Positions 1-8,575 of a DNA stretch of 64,000 nucleotides are shown here, piece by piece (within the stretch, counting starts at the first letter, position 1; every line of letters begins with the position of its first letter). The translations under genes and the position numbers were made by a program. The notes under the pieces were generated by a model. The model had not been told where the DNA came from. It did no database searches and saw only the letters and a program-made list of their open reading frames with translations. The DNA is from Lysobacter sp. K5869 (GTDB lineage Bacteria > Pseudomonadota > Gammaproteobacteria > Xanthomonadales > Xanthomonadaceae): positions 2,023,001 to 2,087,000 of the forward strand of contig NZ_CP072597.1 in NCBI RefSeq assembly GCF_018847975.1, given 5' to 3'.

Positions 1-112
1 CGGCAACATCCGCGGCCCGGCGCATGCGCCGACCGCGAACGCCGCAACGCATCATTCTTTTCATCGACCGAACCGGTCGCGGGCACGAAGCCCGACCCGC
101 AGGAGCCCCGCC

Positions 113-1348
113 ATGAATACCAACGAAAACACCCGCTACGACGTCATCCACGAGAAAGGCTCGGTCCCGATCAAGCTATGGACCCGCGGCGTGCCGCTGG
201 AAGACGAAGCGCGCCGTCAGTTGCAGAACATCGCCAAGCTGCCGTTCGTGCACCGTTGGATCGCGGTGATGCCCGACGTGCACCTGGGCAAGGGCGCGAC
301 CGTGGGCTCGGTGGTGCCGACTCTCGGCGCGATCGTGCCGGCGGCGGTCGGCGTGGACATCGGCTGCGGCATGATCGCGGTGCGCACCACGCTGACGGCG
401 AGCGACTTGCCCGACCAGCTCGGCCCGCTGCGCGCGGCGATCGAGCAGGCGGTGCCGCACGGCCGCACGGTCGGCCGCGGCGTGCGCGACAAGGGCGCGT
501 GGGCGAACCCGCCGGCGGCGTCGCTGCAGGCGTGGGAGCGCTTGCACGAAGGGTTCGACCGCATCGTCGCCAAGCATCCCAAGCTCGAGCGCAGCAACCA
601 CTTGAGCCACTTGGGTACCTTGGGCACCGGCAATCACTTCGTCGAGGTCTGCCTGGACGAGGAGCAGCGCGTGTGGTTCATGCTGCACTCGGGTTCGCGC
701 GGCGTCGGCAATGCGATCGGCAGCCACTTCATCGAGTTGGCGAAGCAGGACATGCGCCGCTGGATGATCAATCTGCCGGACCAGGATCTCGCGTACTTGC
801 CGGAAGGCAGTGAAAACTACGCGGACTACGTGTTCGCGGTGGATTGGGCGCAGAAGTTCGCACGCGACAACCGCGAGATCATGATGCGGCACGTCGTCGA
901 CGCGGCGCGCAAGATCATCGACAAGCCGTTCGAGGCGCAGGCCGAGGCGGTCAACTGCCATCACAACTACGTCAACCGCGAGCATCACTTCGGTAAGGAC
1001 GTGCTGGTGACGCGCAAGGGCGCGGTGAGCGCGCGCAAGGGCGAGCTGGGCATCATCCCGGGCAGCATGGGCGCGAAGAGCTTCATCGTGCGCGGCCTCG
1101 GCAATGCCGACAGCTTCCATAGCTGCAGCCACGGCGCGGGCCGGGTGATGAGCCGCACCGAGGCGAAGAAGCGCATCAGCCTGGAAGAGCACGTTCGCGC
1201 GACCGCGCATGTGGAATGCCGCAAGGACGCGGACGTGGTCGACGAATCGCCGGCGGCGTACAAGCCGATCGACGCGGTCATGGCGGCGCAGAGCGACTTG
1301 GTCGAGATCGTGCATACCTTGCGTCAAGTCGTCTGCGTGAAGGGTTGA
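113..1348 (+). CDS. rtcB: RtcB-family RNA-splicing ligase
   Basis: This 411-residue protein matches the RtcB family (E. coli about 408 residues), which joins RNA 2',3'-cyclic phosphate or 3'-phosphate ends to 5'-OH ends using GTP and Mn2+. Visible landmarks are GVDIGCGM with Asp82 and Cys85 (metal ligands in the family), NHFVEV, HSGSRGVGNAIG, CHHNYV, GSMGAKSFIVRG, and SHGAGRVMSR, whose His340 should be the guanylylated histidine. An AGGAG ribosome site at 101-105 supports the ATG at 113. rtcA follows on the same strand, as in the E. coli rtcBA operon. No RtcR regulator or sigma-54 promoter is visible in the 112 bases upstream. The identification is secure. Confidence 0.96.
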   Translation: MNTNENTRYDVIHEKGSVPIKLWTRGVPLEDEARRQLQNIAKLPFVHRWIAVMPDVHLGKGATVGSVVPTLGAIVPAAVGVDIGCGMIAVRTTLTASDLPDQLGPLRAAIEQAVPHGRTVGRGVRDKGAWANPPAASLQAWERLHEGFDRIVAKHPKLERSNHLSHLGTLGTGNHFVEVCLDEEQRVWFMLHSGSRGVGNAIGSHFIELAKQDMRRWMINLPDQDLAYLPEGSENYADYVFAVDWAQKFARDNREIMMRHVVDAARKIIDKPFEAQAEAVNCHHNYVNREHHFGKDVLVTRKGAVSARKGELGIIPGSMGAKSFIVRGLGNADSFHSCSHGAGRVMSRTEAKKRISLEEHVRATAHVECRKDADVVDESPAAYKPIDAVMAAQSDLVEIVHTLRQVVCVKG

Positions 1349-1425
1349 GGGCCATGGCCGAGCGTGCGAGCGGATCGCTGGAAACGACGTGGCGCCCGAG
1401 TTCGGCGGCGCCCGGCCAAGGACTG

Positions 1426-1502
1426 CGCGGCGGGCGGCATGGGCCGCCCGCCGCGATAAAACAACAAAAGGAAACAGCGCGGCCGGCTCCCTCCGGCCGC
1501 GC
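1426..1502 (+). other. two GC hairpins between rtcB and rtcA
   Basis: The 164-base rtcB-rtcA spacer holds two perfect stem-loops. The first has 13-bp arms (1426-1438 and 1443-1455) around a 4-nt loop. The second has 10-bp arms (1477-1486 and 1493-1502) around a 6-nt loop and ends 10 bases before the rtcA start. Neither is followed by a T-run, so they are not ordinary terminators. They could stabilise or process the rtcBA transcript or modulate rtcA translation; that is inference. Confidence 0.6.
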
Positions 1503-1512
1503 CAGAAGAACC

Positions 1513-2547
1513 ATGGACAAGAAAATGGAAATGATCGAAATCAGCGGCGTGGAGGGCGGCGGCCAGCTGCTGCGCACGGCGCTGGCGCTGAGCCTGTGCA
1601 CCGGCACCGCGTTCGAGATGCAGCACATCCGCGCCAAGCGCAAGCGCCCCGGTTTGATGCGCCAGCATCTGACCGCGGTCGGCGCCGCCGCGCAGATCGG
1701 CCGGGCTTACGTCGAAGGCGCGCAGCTCGGCGCGACCACGCTGCGCTTCGTCCCCGGGCAAGTGCAGCCGGGCCGCTACCGTTTCTCCATCGGCACCGCC
1801 GGTTCGGCGTCGCTGGTGTTGCAGACGGTGCTGCCGGCGTTGTGGTCGTGCGCGGCGCCGTCGGAAGTGACCGTCGAAGGCGGCACCCACAACCCGCTCG
1901 CGCCGAGCGCCGACTTCCTGGCCGAGTGCTATCTGCCGGCGCTGCGCCGCTTCGGCGTGGACACCGCGTTCGCGCTGCAGCGTCACGGCTTCTACCCGGC
2001 CGGCGGCGGCAGCGTGCAGCTGCGGGTGGCGCCGGGCGCGGCCTTGCGCGAGGCGGTGTTCGACCGTCGCGATCCCGCGCCGAAGTTGGAGGCGACCGCG
2101 TTGCTGGCTTCGCTGCCCGATCTGATCGGCCAGCGCGAGCTGCAGGTCTTGGCCGATCAGTTCAAGCTCGGGCCCGGCGCGCTGCATTTGCGCCGCGCGC
2201 CGACCGCGCAGAGCCAGGCCAACGTGCTGATGCTGCGGGTGAGCGGCGAAGGCCAGCACACCGAGTTGTTCGACGCGCTCGGCGAGCGCGGCGTCGGCGC
2301 CGAACAGGTCGCCGCCGGTTTGGCGCGGCGCGTCTCGGAGTATCTGAACTCGGAGGCCGCGGTGAGCGAGCACCTGTCCGACCAACTGTTGCTGCCGATG
2401 GCCTTGGCCGGCGGCGGCGAATTCACCACCGCGTTCGTCAGCGAGCATCTGTCCAGCAATGCGCGCCTGATCGAGAAATTCTTGCCGGTGGAGATCGATT
2501 GGACCCAGCAGAGCAAGCGTTGCTGGCGGGTGACGGTGCGCTCGTGA
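1513..2547 (+). CDS. rtcA: RNA 3'-terminal phosphate cyclase RtcA
   Basis: This is a 344-residue RtcA-type cyclase, which converts an RNA 3'-phosphate to a 2',3'-cyclic phosphate through an enzyme-AMP intermediate (E. coli 338 residues). Family features are VEGGGQLLRTALALS near the N-terminus, RAKRKRPGLMRQH, GGTHNPLAPSADF, GFYPAGGGSV and the late EHLSDQLLLPMALAGGGEF block. His312 in SEHLSSN lies 32 residues from the end and best matches the adenylylated His309 of E. coli by position. The ATG at 1513 is preferred because the protein begins with the conserved IEISG strand; a start at 1525 is possible. It follows rtcB and probably shares its transcript. An intrinsic terminator follows at 2575. 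Confidence 0.94.
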   Translation: MDKKMEMIEISGVEGGGQLLRTALALSLCTGTAFEMQHIRAKRKRPGLMRQHLTAVGAAAQIGRAYVEGAQLGATTLRFVPGQVQPGRYRFSIGTAGSASLVLQTVLPALWSCAAPSEVTVEGGTHNPLAPSADFLAECYLPALRRFGVDTAFALQRHGFYPAGGGSVQLRVAPGAALREAVFDRRDPAPKLEATALLASLPDLIGQRELQVLADQFKLGPGALHLRRAPTAQSQANVLMLRVSGEGQHTELFDALGERGVGAEQVAAGLARRVSEYLNSEAAVSEHLSDQLLLPMALAGGGEFTTAFVSEHLSSNARLIEKFLPVEIDWTQQSKRCWRVTVRS

Positions 2548-2574
2548 CGGATCGCCTCGAAACGCGGAAAAACG

Positions 2575-2607
2575 AAGGCCGCGCGGCCCACGCCGCGCGG
2601 CCTTTTT
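2575..2607. terminator. bidirectional terminator after rtcA
   Basis: Perfect 12-bp arms (2575-2586 and 2593-2604) with a 6-nt loop are followed by a run of five T on the plus strand and preceded by A-rich sequence that gives T on the minus strand. It sits between the convergent ends of rtcA and the DUF11 gene. Confidence 0.85.
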
Positions 2608-2634
2608 CTTGCGCGGGTCGCTGCGCGCGCCGCC

Positions 2635-4701
2635 TCAGTAATTGGCCGGATTGGAACTGAAGGTCACCGGCACGGTGACGCTCACGCAGCCGCCCACCGG
2701 CAACGTCACGCCGGTCACGCTGATCGCGGTGCCGCCGGCCGCGCCGCCGCTGGCGGGGCAGGTGCCGGGCGTGGTGCCGCTGCCGGCGCAACTCCACGGG
2801 CCGCTGAGGGTCGCGCCGGCGGGCAAGTTGTCGGAGATGGTGGCGCCGCTGGCCGCGTCGGGGCCGTTCTGATTGCAGGCGGTCAGCACGTAGCTGGCGC
2901 CGTTGCCGGGCGTGTAGGTGGCGCTGCTGTCGCTCTTGCTGATGCGCAGGCTCACCGACGGCCGCACCACCGGCGTGCTGGTCGGAGTGGAGTCGGGGCA
3001 GGGCGCGGCCAACGTGCAGTTCGGGTCGCCGCCGCCGGCCACGCGCGCGGTGTTGATCACCGGCCCGGTGGCGTTGAAGTCGATGTTGACCGCGAAGCCG
3101 AAGGTGGAACTGCCGGCGGCGGCGATCGCGGCGTTGCTCTGGCAGGTCAGCACGTTCGAGGCGGCGGTGCAGGCCCAGTTGGCGGCGTTGGCGCCGCTCA
3201 GCGCGACCGCGCCGTTGGGCACGGTCAGGCCGGCCGGCAGCGCGTCGGTGACGGTGATCTGGCCGACCGTGGCGATGTTGCCGGCGTTGGCCACCGCGAT
3301 GTTGTAGGTGCCGGTGCCGCCGGCGGTGAAGCTGGCCGGCGTCGCGGTCTTGTCCACCGACAAGGTCACGCAATCCACCGCGAAGGTCGCGCTGGCGCTG
3401 TCGTTGTTCGGGTTGATGTCGCCGAAGCGGTCGGTGCCGGAGAACGCGACGGTGGCGGTATTGGCGACGTTGCCGTTGCAGGTGGCGTTGCTGGCGACCG
3501 TGCCGGTCACGGTGAAGGTGAGGGTGCCGCCGGGCAGCATCGAGTAGCCGCCGGTCACCGCGATGTTGCCCGTGCCGCTGGCGGCGGGGCAGGTCGAGCC
3601 GGCGCTGGCCGCGCAGGTCCAGCTCGCGCCGGTGACTTGCGCCGGGAAGGTGTCGGTGATGTCGGCCGCGTCGGTGCCGGGAATGGTCGGCGCCTGATTG
3701 CCGGCGACGACCGGATTGATGTCGTTGTTGCTGACCACCAGGGTGTAGGTCACCGTCGCGCCGCGGCGGATGCGCGGCGCAGAAACGGTCTTGGCGATGC
3801 CCACGTCGGCCGGCACCGACGCCAGCACGTTGCGGATTTCGTGGATGTTGTTGAGGCCGCCGGTGGACGCGGCGTAGCCCATGCGCAGATTGGCCGGCGC
3901 GGTGTAGTTGAAGTTGACGTTGTTGAGCAGCACCGCCGGGGTCGAGCCGGTCGGGCCTTGCGAGACGGTGACGGTGTAGCCCGGCTGCGGCGTGTTCGGG
4001 ATCAGCGCGACCATCAGGTGATTGCTGGTCGGGCGGGTCGTGGCGCCGGGCGAATCGATGCCGCCGGCGACCGCGCCGCTGGCCAGCCAGCGGTTGCTGT
4101 CGCTGGTCGGGCCGCGCAGCACCACCCGGTCTTGCTGGCTGCCGGGGCTGCTGCTGTTGGCCGGACAGCCGCCGGTGACGCCGGGCAGCGAGCCGGAAAA
4201 GTTGCCGAATTCGTCCAGGCCGATGCCCAGATACGCGCCGTTGCCGCCGCAGTACCCCAGGCTGCCGCCCGGCTGAGCGCCGGCCATGGTGCCGGTGGCG
4301 TCGTAGAGGAAGAAGGTGGTGCCGTCGGCGCCGTTGCCGCCCCAATTGACGTAATCGAACTCGACCGTGACGCCCTGCGAGGACGGGAACGAGCCGCCGG
4401 TGTAGAGCGCCAGGCCCTGTTGGTTGTTGAGCGCCGTGCTCAGACGCAGCCAGCCGCTGCCGTTGGCGTCGTTGACGTTGTTCGGGATCGCGCCGTAGCC
4501 GCCGGTGAGGATGCCGCTGTCGTTGGTGCCGGCGTTGTTGGTGCCGGTGATGGTCCAGCCGGCCTCGGTGTTGTTGCGGAACGTCGAGGAGACCTTGAAC
4601 TGCGCCTGCGCGGCGGGCGCGCACAGCAGCGCGAACGCCGCGGCCAAGGGCAGGACGAAGCGCAGGGCAGCGTTGCGCGAGCGGTGTGTGAGTGTGTGCA
4701 T
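2635..4701 (-). CDS. secreted lectin-like protein with DUF11 repeats
   Basis: This 688-residue protein starts with a clear Sec signal peptide (about residues 1-33, ending AQA). Residues ~35-250 resemble a beta-sandwich L-type lectin domain: an N-terminal FRNNTEAGWTIT strand, then VEFDYVNWGG, TTFFLYDATG and GIGLDEFGNF. Three DUF11-type (conserved repeat, Ig-like) modules follow at ~300-440, ~445-580 and ~585-688, recognisable by VGIAKTVSAP / LSVDKTATPAS / LRISKSDSS openings and D(A/N)LPAG signatures. There is no LPXTG or membrane anchor, so it is probably released or loosely attached to the surface. The gene stands alone, convergent with rtcA and divergent from dusA. The substrate is unknown; adhesion or glycan binding is an inference. 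Confidence 0.85.
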   Translation of the reverse strand: MHTLTHRSRNAALRFVLPLAAAFALLCAPAAQAQFKVSSTFRNNTEAGWTITGTNNAGTNDSGILTGGYGAIPNNVNDANGSGWLRLSTALNNQQGLALYTGGSFPSSQGVTVEFDYVNWGGNGADGTTFFLYDATGTMAGAQPGGSLGYCGGNGAYLGIGLDEFGNFSGSLPGVTGGCPANSSSPGSQQDRVVLRGPTSDSNRWLASGAVAGGIDSPGATTRPTSNHLMVALIPNTPQPGYTVTVSQGPTGSTPAVLLNNVNFNYTAPANLRMGYAASTGGLNNIHEIRNVLASVPADVGIAKTVSAPRIRRGATVTYTLVVSNNDINPVVAGNQAPTIPGTDAADITDTFPAQVTGASWTCAASAGSTCPAASGTGNIAVTGGYSMLPGGTLTFTVTGTVASNATCNGNVANTATVAFSGTDRFGDINPNNDSASATFAVDCVTLSVDKTATPASFTAGGTGTYNIAVANAGNIATVGQITVTDALPAGLTVPNGAVALSGANAANWACTAASNVLTCQSNAAIAAAGSSTFGFAVNIDFNATGPVINTARVAGGGDPNCTLAAPCPDSTPTSTPVVRPSVSLRISKSDSSATYTPGNGASYVLTACNQNGPDAASGATISDNLPAGATLSGPWSCAGSGTTPGTCPASGGAAGGTAISVTGVTLPVGGCVSVTVPVTFSSNPANY

Positions 4702-5065
4702 AGCGTACCGGCGTGAAGGCCGACGTCCCCCATGGGCGCGTCCGGGCGCTGCATGAAGCTCTCTTTTGCGGGATGAAGAACGCGTAAAAAGGGCTCTTTT
4801 CGGATAAACGCGCTCGGCTTAGAAGGATTCATCGCAATTTTTCGGCGATGAAAAGCACGTCTGCGGCGCGCGCTGCCGCCGGCCGCGCTGAGCCTCTGGC
4901 TGGGCCGTGAGGCGGCGCGGCAGCTGCGCCGAGCGGCCCGGACCCGCGAAAAACCGCGTTGCGAGGGCCGGTCCGCACCGCCGCCAGCGCCCCTCGGGCC
5001 CCGGCTCCGCCGTCCGCGCCGCGCCATCGCGGCCCCGCCCGGACCGGGCGTCCGGCCCCGAGGCC
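4702..5065. other. intergenic region between DUF11 gene and dusA
   Basis: About 360 bases with no supportable gene lie between divergent genes. The part near 4780-4860 is comparatively A/T-rich and is the likely promoter area for the secreted DUF11 protein. The remainder is extremely GC-rich. I see no repeat or convincing operator. Confidence 0.5.
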
Positions 5066-5072
5066 TTACAAT
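5066..5072 (+). promoter_or_regulatory. -10 box giving a probable leaderless dusA mRNA
   Basis: TTACAAT at 5066-5072 resembles a -10 element. Its last base is 8 nt before the ATG at 5080, so transcription would begin at or next to that start codon. No ribosome site lies between. The alternative in-frame ATG at 5071 overlaps the box itself. No good -35 is seen. Confidence 0.45.
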
Positions 5073-5079
5073 GGCGCCG

Positions 5080-6105
5080 ATGACCGTCCTCGCGCCCGCC
5101 CACGCCGTCTCTCCCGCCATCGCCGCGCCGCAGGTGCGCCTGTCGGTGGCGCCGATGATGGATTGGACGGACACCCACTGCCGCGTCTTCCACCGCGCCA
5201 TCGCCCCGCACGCCCGGCTCTACACCGAGATGGTCCACGCCAACGCGGTCATCCACGGCGACCGCCCGCGGCTGCTGGCGATGGACCCGGTCGAGCACCC
5301 GGTGGCGCTGCAGCTCGGCGGCAGCGAGCCGGAACTGCTGGCGCAGGCGGCGCGGATCGGCGCGGACTGGGGCTTCGACGAGATCAACCTCAACTGCGGT
5401 TGCCCCTCCGACCGGGTCCAGGCCGGGCGTTTCGGCGCCTGCCTGATGCGCGAGCCGGATCTGGTCGCCGAATCGGTGGCGGCGATGATCGGCGCCTGCG
5501 ACGTGCCGGTGACGGTCAAATGCCGGCTCGGCGTCGACGACGAGCACCGTTTCGAGGTGTTCCTGGATTTCGTCGACCGGGTCGCCGCGGCCGGCTGCCG
5601 CAGCTTCGTCGTGCACGCCCGCAACGCCTGGCTCAAGGGGCTGTCGCCGAAGGAAAACCGCGAAGTGCCGCCGCTGCGCTACGACTGGGCCTACCGGCTC
5701 AAGCTGGAGCGGCCGCAGCTGCAGGTGGTGGTCAACGGCGGCATCGCCGATCTGGCCGAGGCCACCGTCCACCTGGATCACGCCGACGGCGCCATGCTCG
5801 GCCGCGCCGCGTATCACGACCCGTATCTGCTGCATCGGCTGGATGTGGCCTGGTTCGGCGGCGTCGAACGCAGCCGCGCCGACTTGCTGCGCGGGCTGCG
5901 GCCGTACGTGGAAAGCCAGCTCGAACGCGGCGTGTTCCTCAAGCACATCGCCCGTCATCTGCTCGGCCTGTTCCACGGCGAGCGCGGCGGGCGCGCGTTC
6001 CGTCAGATCCTCAGCGAGGGCGCGCACCGTCCCGGCGCGGACTGGTCGCTGATCGAGCGCGCGATCGAGGTCACCGAATCCTTCGCCGGGCGCGATGCCG
6101 CGTAA
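5080..6105 (+). CDS. dusA: tRNA-dihydrouridine synthase DusA
   Basis: A 341-residue FMN-dependent tRNA-dihydrouridine synthase of the DusA subfamily, reducing uridines 20/20a in the tRNA D-loop. The TIM barrel opens with LSVAPMMDWTD. It contains NLNCGCPSDRVQ, where Cys108 of GCPS is the catalytic proton donor, then VTVKCRLGVDD, FVVHARNAWLKGLSPKENRE (a DusA-typical stretch), VVNGGI and DGAMLGRAAYHDP. The C-terminal helical domain is complete. The start at 5080 (MTVLAPAH) is chosen over 5071 because 5071 overlaps the -10 box. It is a single gene. Confidence 0.94.
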   Translation: MTVLAPAHAVSPAIAAPQVRLSVAPMMDWTDTHCRVFHRAIAPHARLYTEMVHANAVIHGDRPRLLAMDPVEHPVALQLGGSEPELLAQAARIGADWGFDEINLNCGCPSDRVQAGRFGACLMREPDLVAESVAAMIGACDVPVTVKCRLGVDDEHRFEVFLDFVDRVAAAGCRSFVVHARNAWLKGLSPKENREVPPLRYDWAYRLKLERPQLQVVVNGGIADLAEATVHLDHADGAMLGRAAYHDPYLLHRLDVAWFGGVERSRADLLRGLRPYVESQLERGVFLKHIARHLLGLFHGERGGRAFRQILSEGAHRPGADWSLIERAIEVTESFAGRDAA

Positions 6106-6198
6106 GCGCGCGTCCGTCCGCCTGAGCGCGCCCGCCGGCGCCGCGCGCCGCTTCTTCGCCCGCGCGCGGGCGACGACTCTTCATCCGAACGCCCACCG

Positions 6199-7125
6199 AT
6201 GATCACCCGCGACCCGACCGCCTTCTTCGATCACGCCCGCACCCTGGCCCCGGATTTCGGCGCCGCCACCGCGCGCGCCGCGTTCCTGGTCGCCCCCGAC
6301 GGCTTCGCCCGCGCCGAACAGTCGGCCGGCGACAACCGCTACATGGCCGCGGCCGGCGACTTCGATCCCGGCCGCGCCGCCGCCCAACACCGCGCGCTGC
6401 ACATGGCGCTGTCGCAGACCCTGCCGACGATCTGCTTCGCCGGCGACGCCGACACGCCCGACGCGCTGTTCCCCAACAACGTCTTCGCCACCGCGCGCGC
6501 GCCCGGCGCCGCGCCGCGCTACGTGGTCGGGCGCATGCGCCACCCCGTGCGCCAGCGCGAGGCCGAGCGCGCCGACATCCGCCGCTTCTTCGAGCAAGTG
6601 CTGGGCTATGAGGAGCGCGACCTGTCGCGCCAGCCGCATCCGTGCGAACTCACCGGCGCGCTGGTGATCGACCGCGCCCGCGGCCTGGGCTACGCCGGTC
6701 TGTCGGAGCGCTGCGACGAGCGCGGCGCGGCGCTGATGCACGAAACCTTCGGCCTGCGCGCGACTTTGCTGTTCGACCTCGCCGCGGGCGAATACCACAC
6801 CAACGTCGTGTTGGCGGTGCTGGCCGGCCGCGCCGCGCTGGTCAGCCCGGCCGGATTCGCCGATCCGGGCGTGGCCGCGGCCATCGCCGATTTCCACGGT
6901 TCGCGCGGGATCGTGCTCGACGCCGCCGAGCAGGCCGGCTTCGTCGCCAACGCCATCGCCCTGTCGACGTATACGGTTTGGATGAGCGCCGGCGCCGCGC
7001 GCGCGGCCCGTCCGGCCACGCAGCAGGCGCTGGCCGCGGCCGGTTTCGCGGTGGCGACGGTCGAGCTCGACGCGATCGAAGCCGCGGGCGGCTCGCTGCG
7101 CTGCTGCGTCGGCGAGGTGTTCTGA
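6199..7125 (+). CDS. CtlX-like amidinotransferase/amidinohydrolase (pentein fold)
   Basis: The 308-residue protein belongs to the pentein superfamily of guanidino-modifying enzymes, close to the citrulline-utilisation hydrolase (CtlX) type. Landmarks are the substrate-binding TPDALFPNNVFAT stretch, HPCELTGALVIDR, EYHTNVVL with the expected catalytic His200, and a C-terminal SLRCCVGEVF where Cys302 or Cys303 should be the nucleophile. The family removes or transfers the amidino group of arginine or citrulline-like substrates; the exact substrate cannot be read here. Arginase is encoded 12.5 kb downstream but not in the same unit. Upstream and downstream spacers show no strong regulatory signal. 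Confidence 0.82.
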   Translation: MITRDPTAFFDHARTLAPDFGAATARAAFLVAPDGFARAEQSAGDNRYMAAAGDFDPGRAAAQHRALHMALSQTLPTICFAGDADTPDALFPNNVFATARAPGAAPRYVVGRMRHPVRQREAERADIRRFFEQVLGYEERDLSRQPHPCELTGALVIDRARGLGYAGLSERCDERGAALMHETFGLRATLLFDLAAGEYHTNVVLAVLAGRAALVSPAGFADPGVAAAIADFHGSRGIVLDAAEQAGFVANAIALSTYTVWMSAGAARAARPATQQALAAAGFAVATVELDAIEAAGGSLRCCVGEVF

Positions 7126-7303
7126 GCGCGTCCGGCCGGCGCTAACCCCGGCACGGGCGCGGTGTGACGCGGGTCCGGGCGGACTGAATGCCGTCCCGGC
7201 AGCGGCGGAAAAGTTCAGATCGGATTCACCGCTGCGTTCCGAAAATGCCGGCACGTCGCTTATTCGCCACTTCATCGTTCTGCTGGGGGCTCGCCCGAAC
7301 GCC

Positions 7304-7645
7304 ATGCGCATCCGCTCTGCCCGCATCCCGTCGCTGCTGCTCGTCGCCTCGCTGGCGGCCGGCAACGCCTGGGCGCAGCACGACGACGGCCGCTGGCGCG
7401 GGCACGAGCGCCGCGAGGAGCGCAACAGCTCCCTGTCCGACTCGGTACGTCGGTTCGAGCGCGAGAGCGGCGGCGGCCAGGTCTTGAGCGCGGAGCGCGT
7501 TCCCTTCGACGGCCGCGACGTCAATCGGGTGAAAGTGGTCGATTCCAGCGGGCGGGTCCGGGTATACATGGACGACCCGCAGCAGCGGGGCGGGCGCCGC
7601 GAGGACGACCGCCCTACACGCCGCGACGACAACAATAACGACTAA
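7304..7645 (+). CDS. small periplasmic PepSY-like protein upstream of phoP
   Basis: A 113-residue protein with a signal peptide (residues 1-24, cleavage after WAQ/NAWA), then a basic/acidic stretch and a compact segment, SVRRFERESGGGQVLSAERV followed by DGRDVNRVKVVDSSGRVRVY, resembling a PepSY-like fold. The tail is rich in Arg, Asp and Asn. It lies only 61 bases before phoP on the same strand, so it is probably cotranscribed and may influence the sensor PhoQ in the periplasm; that role is inference. The PepSY match is by eye and weak. Confidence 0.7.
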   Translation: MRIRSARIPSLLLVASLAAGNAWAQHDDGRWRGHERREERNSSLSDSVRRFERESGGGQVLSAERVPFDGRDVNRVKVVDSSGRVRVYMDDPQQRGGRREDDRPTRRDDNNND

Positions 7646-7706
7646 CCTTCGCTCCGACGGTCCGCAAAACGATCCTGTCGGGCCGCAATTTATCAAGGGA
7701 GTGCCC

Positions 7707-8390
7707 ATGCGAATTCTGCTGGTCGAAGACGAAGCGCCGCTGCGCGAGACCCTGGCCGCGCGCCTCAAGCGCGAGGGCTTCGCGGTCGATGCCGCGCAAG
7801 ACGGCGAGGAGGGCCTGTACATGGGCCGCGAAGTGCCGTTCGACCTGGGCATCATCGATCTGGGCCTGCCCAAGATGTCGGGCATGGAACTGATCAAGGC
7901 CCTGCGCGACGAGGGCAAGAAATTCCCGGTGCTGATTCTGACCGCCCGTTCGAGCTGGCAGGACAAGGTCGAGGGCCTCAAGCAGGGCGCCGACGATTAT
8001 CTGGTCAAGCCCTTCCATGTCGAAGAACTGCTGGCCCGCCTCAACGCCCTGGTCCGCCGCGCCGCCGGCTGGAGCAAGCCGACCTTGGAGTGCGGCCCGG
8101 TGATGCTGGATCTGGCCGCGCAGACGGTCAGCGTCAACGGCGGCAACGTCGATCTCACCAGCTACGAGTACAAGGTGCTGGAGTATCTGATGATGCACGC
8201 CGGCGAGCTGGTCTCGAAGGCCGACCTCACCGAACACATCTATCAGCAGGACTTCGACCGCGACTCCAACGTGCTGGAAGTCTTCATCGGCCGACTGCGC
8301 AAGAAGCTCGATCCGGACGGCGCGCTCAAGCCGATCGAAACCGTGCGCGGCCGCGGCTACCGTTTCGCCATCCCCCGCAGCGGCGACTGA
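7707..8390 (+). CDS. phoP: OmpR-family response regulator, PhoP-like
   Basis: A 227-residue regulator with an N-terminal receiver (Glu7/Asp8 acidic pair, phospho-acceptor Asp51 in IIDLGLPKMSG, Lys in DDYLVKPFHVEE) and a C-terminal winged-helix DNA-binding domain ending RGRGYRFAI. The ATG at 7707 is chosen over a GTG at 7701 because an AAGGGAG ribosome site sits just before it. phoQ follows 185 bases later and the small periplasmic protein precedes it. In xanthomonads PhoPQ responds to Mg2+/Ca2+ and cationic peptides; that is family knowledge. Confidence 0.88.
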   Translation: MRILLVEDEAPLRETLAARLKREGFAVDAAQDGEEGLYMGREVPFDLGIIDLGLPKMSGMELIKALRDEGKKFPVLILTARSSWQDKVEGLKQGADDYLVKPFHVEELLARLNALVRRAAGWSKPTLECGPVMLDLAAQTVSVNGGNVDLTSYEYKVLEYLMMHAGELVSKADLTEHIYQQDFDRDSNVLEVFIGRLRKKLDPDGALKPIETVRGRGYRFAIPRSGD

Positions 8391-8575
8391 GCCGCCGCGC
8401 GCGCCGCCCGCGGCGCCCGATCGTCCGCCGATTTGACAGTCCTCGCGCGGCGGCGATCCAATAGGCCGCCGCGTTCGCGGCGGCACGCACTTCCCCCAGT
8501 TCGGTCCCAGGAGCAGTTCGGACCCATGCGGCCCGCGTCTTCCATCGCAGCGGGCCGGACGGCCCAGGTGTCGCC

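Noticed and set aside
1..112. Sigma-54 promoter for rtcBA as in E. coli
   Set aside because: No GG-N10-GC type -24/-12 element with TGGCAC/TTGC is visible in the available upstream sequence.
1349..1512. N-terminal extension of RtcA into the rtcB spacer
   Set aside because: The added residues are low-complexity and lie over the two hairpins; family members begin at the IEISG strand.
5071..5079. Upstream ATG at 5071 as the dusA start
   Set aside because: It overlaps the TTACAAT box. Initiation at 5080 fits the promoter position and leaves the conserved domain intact.
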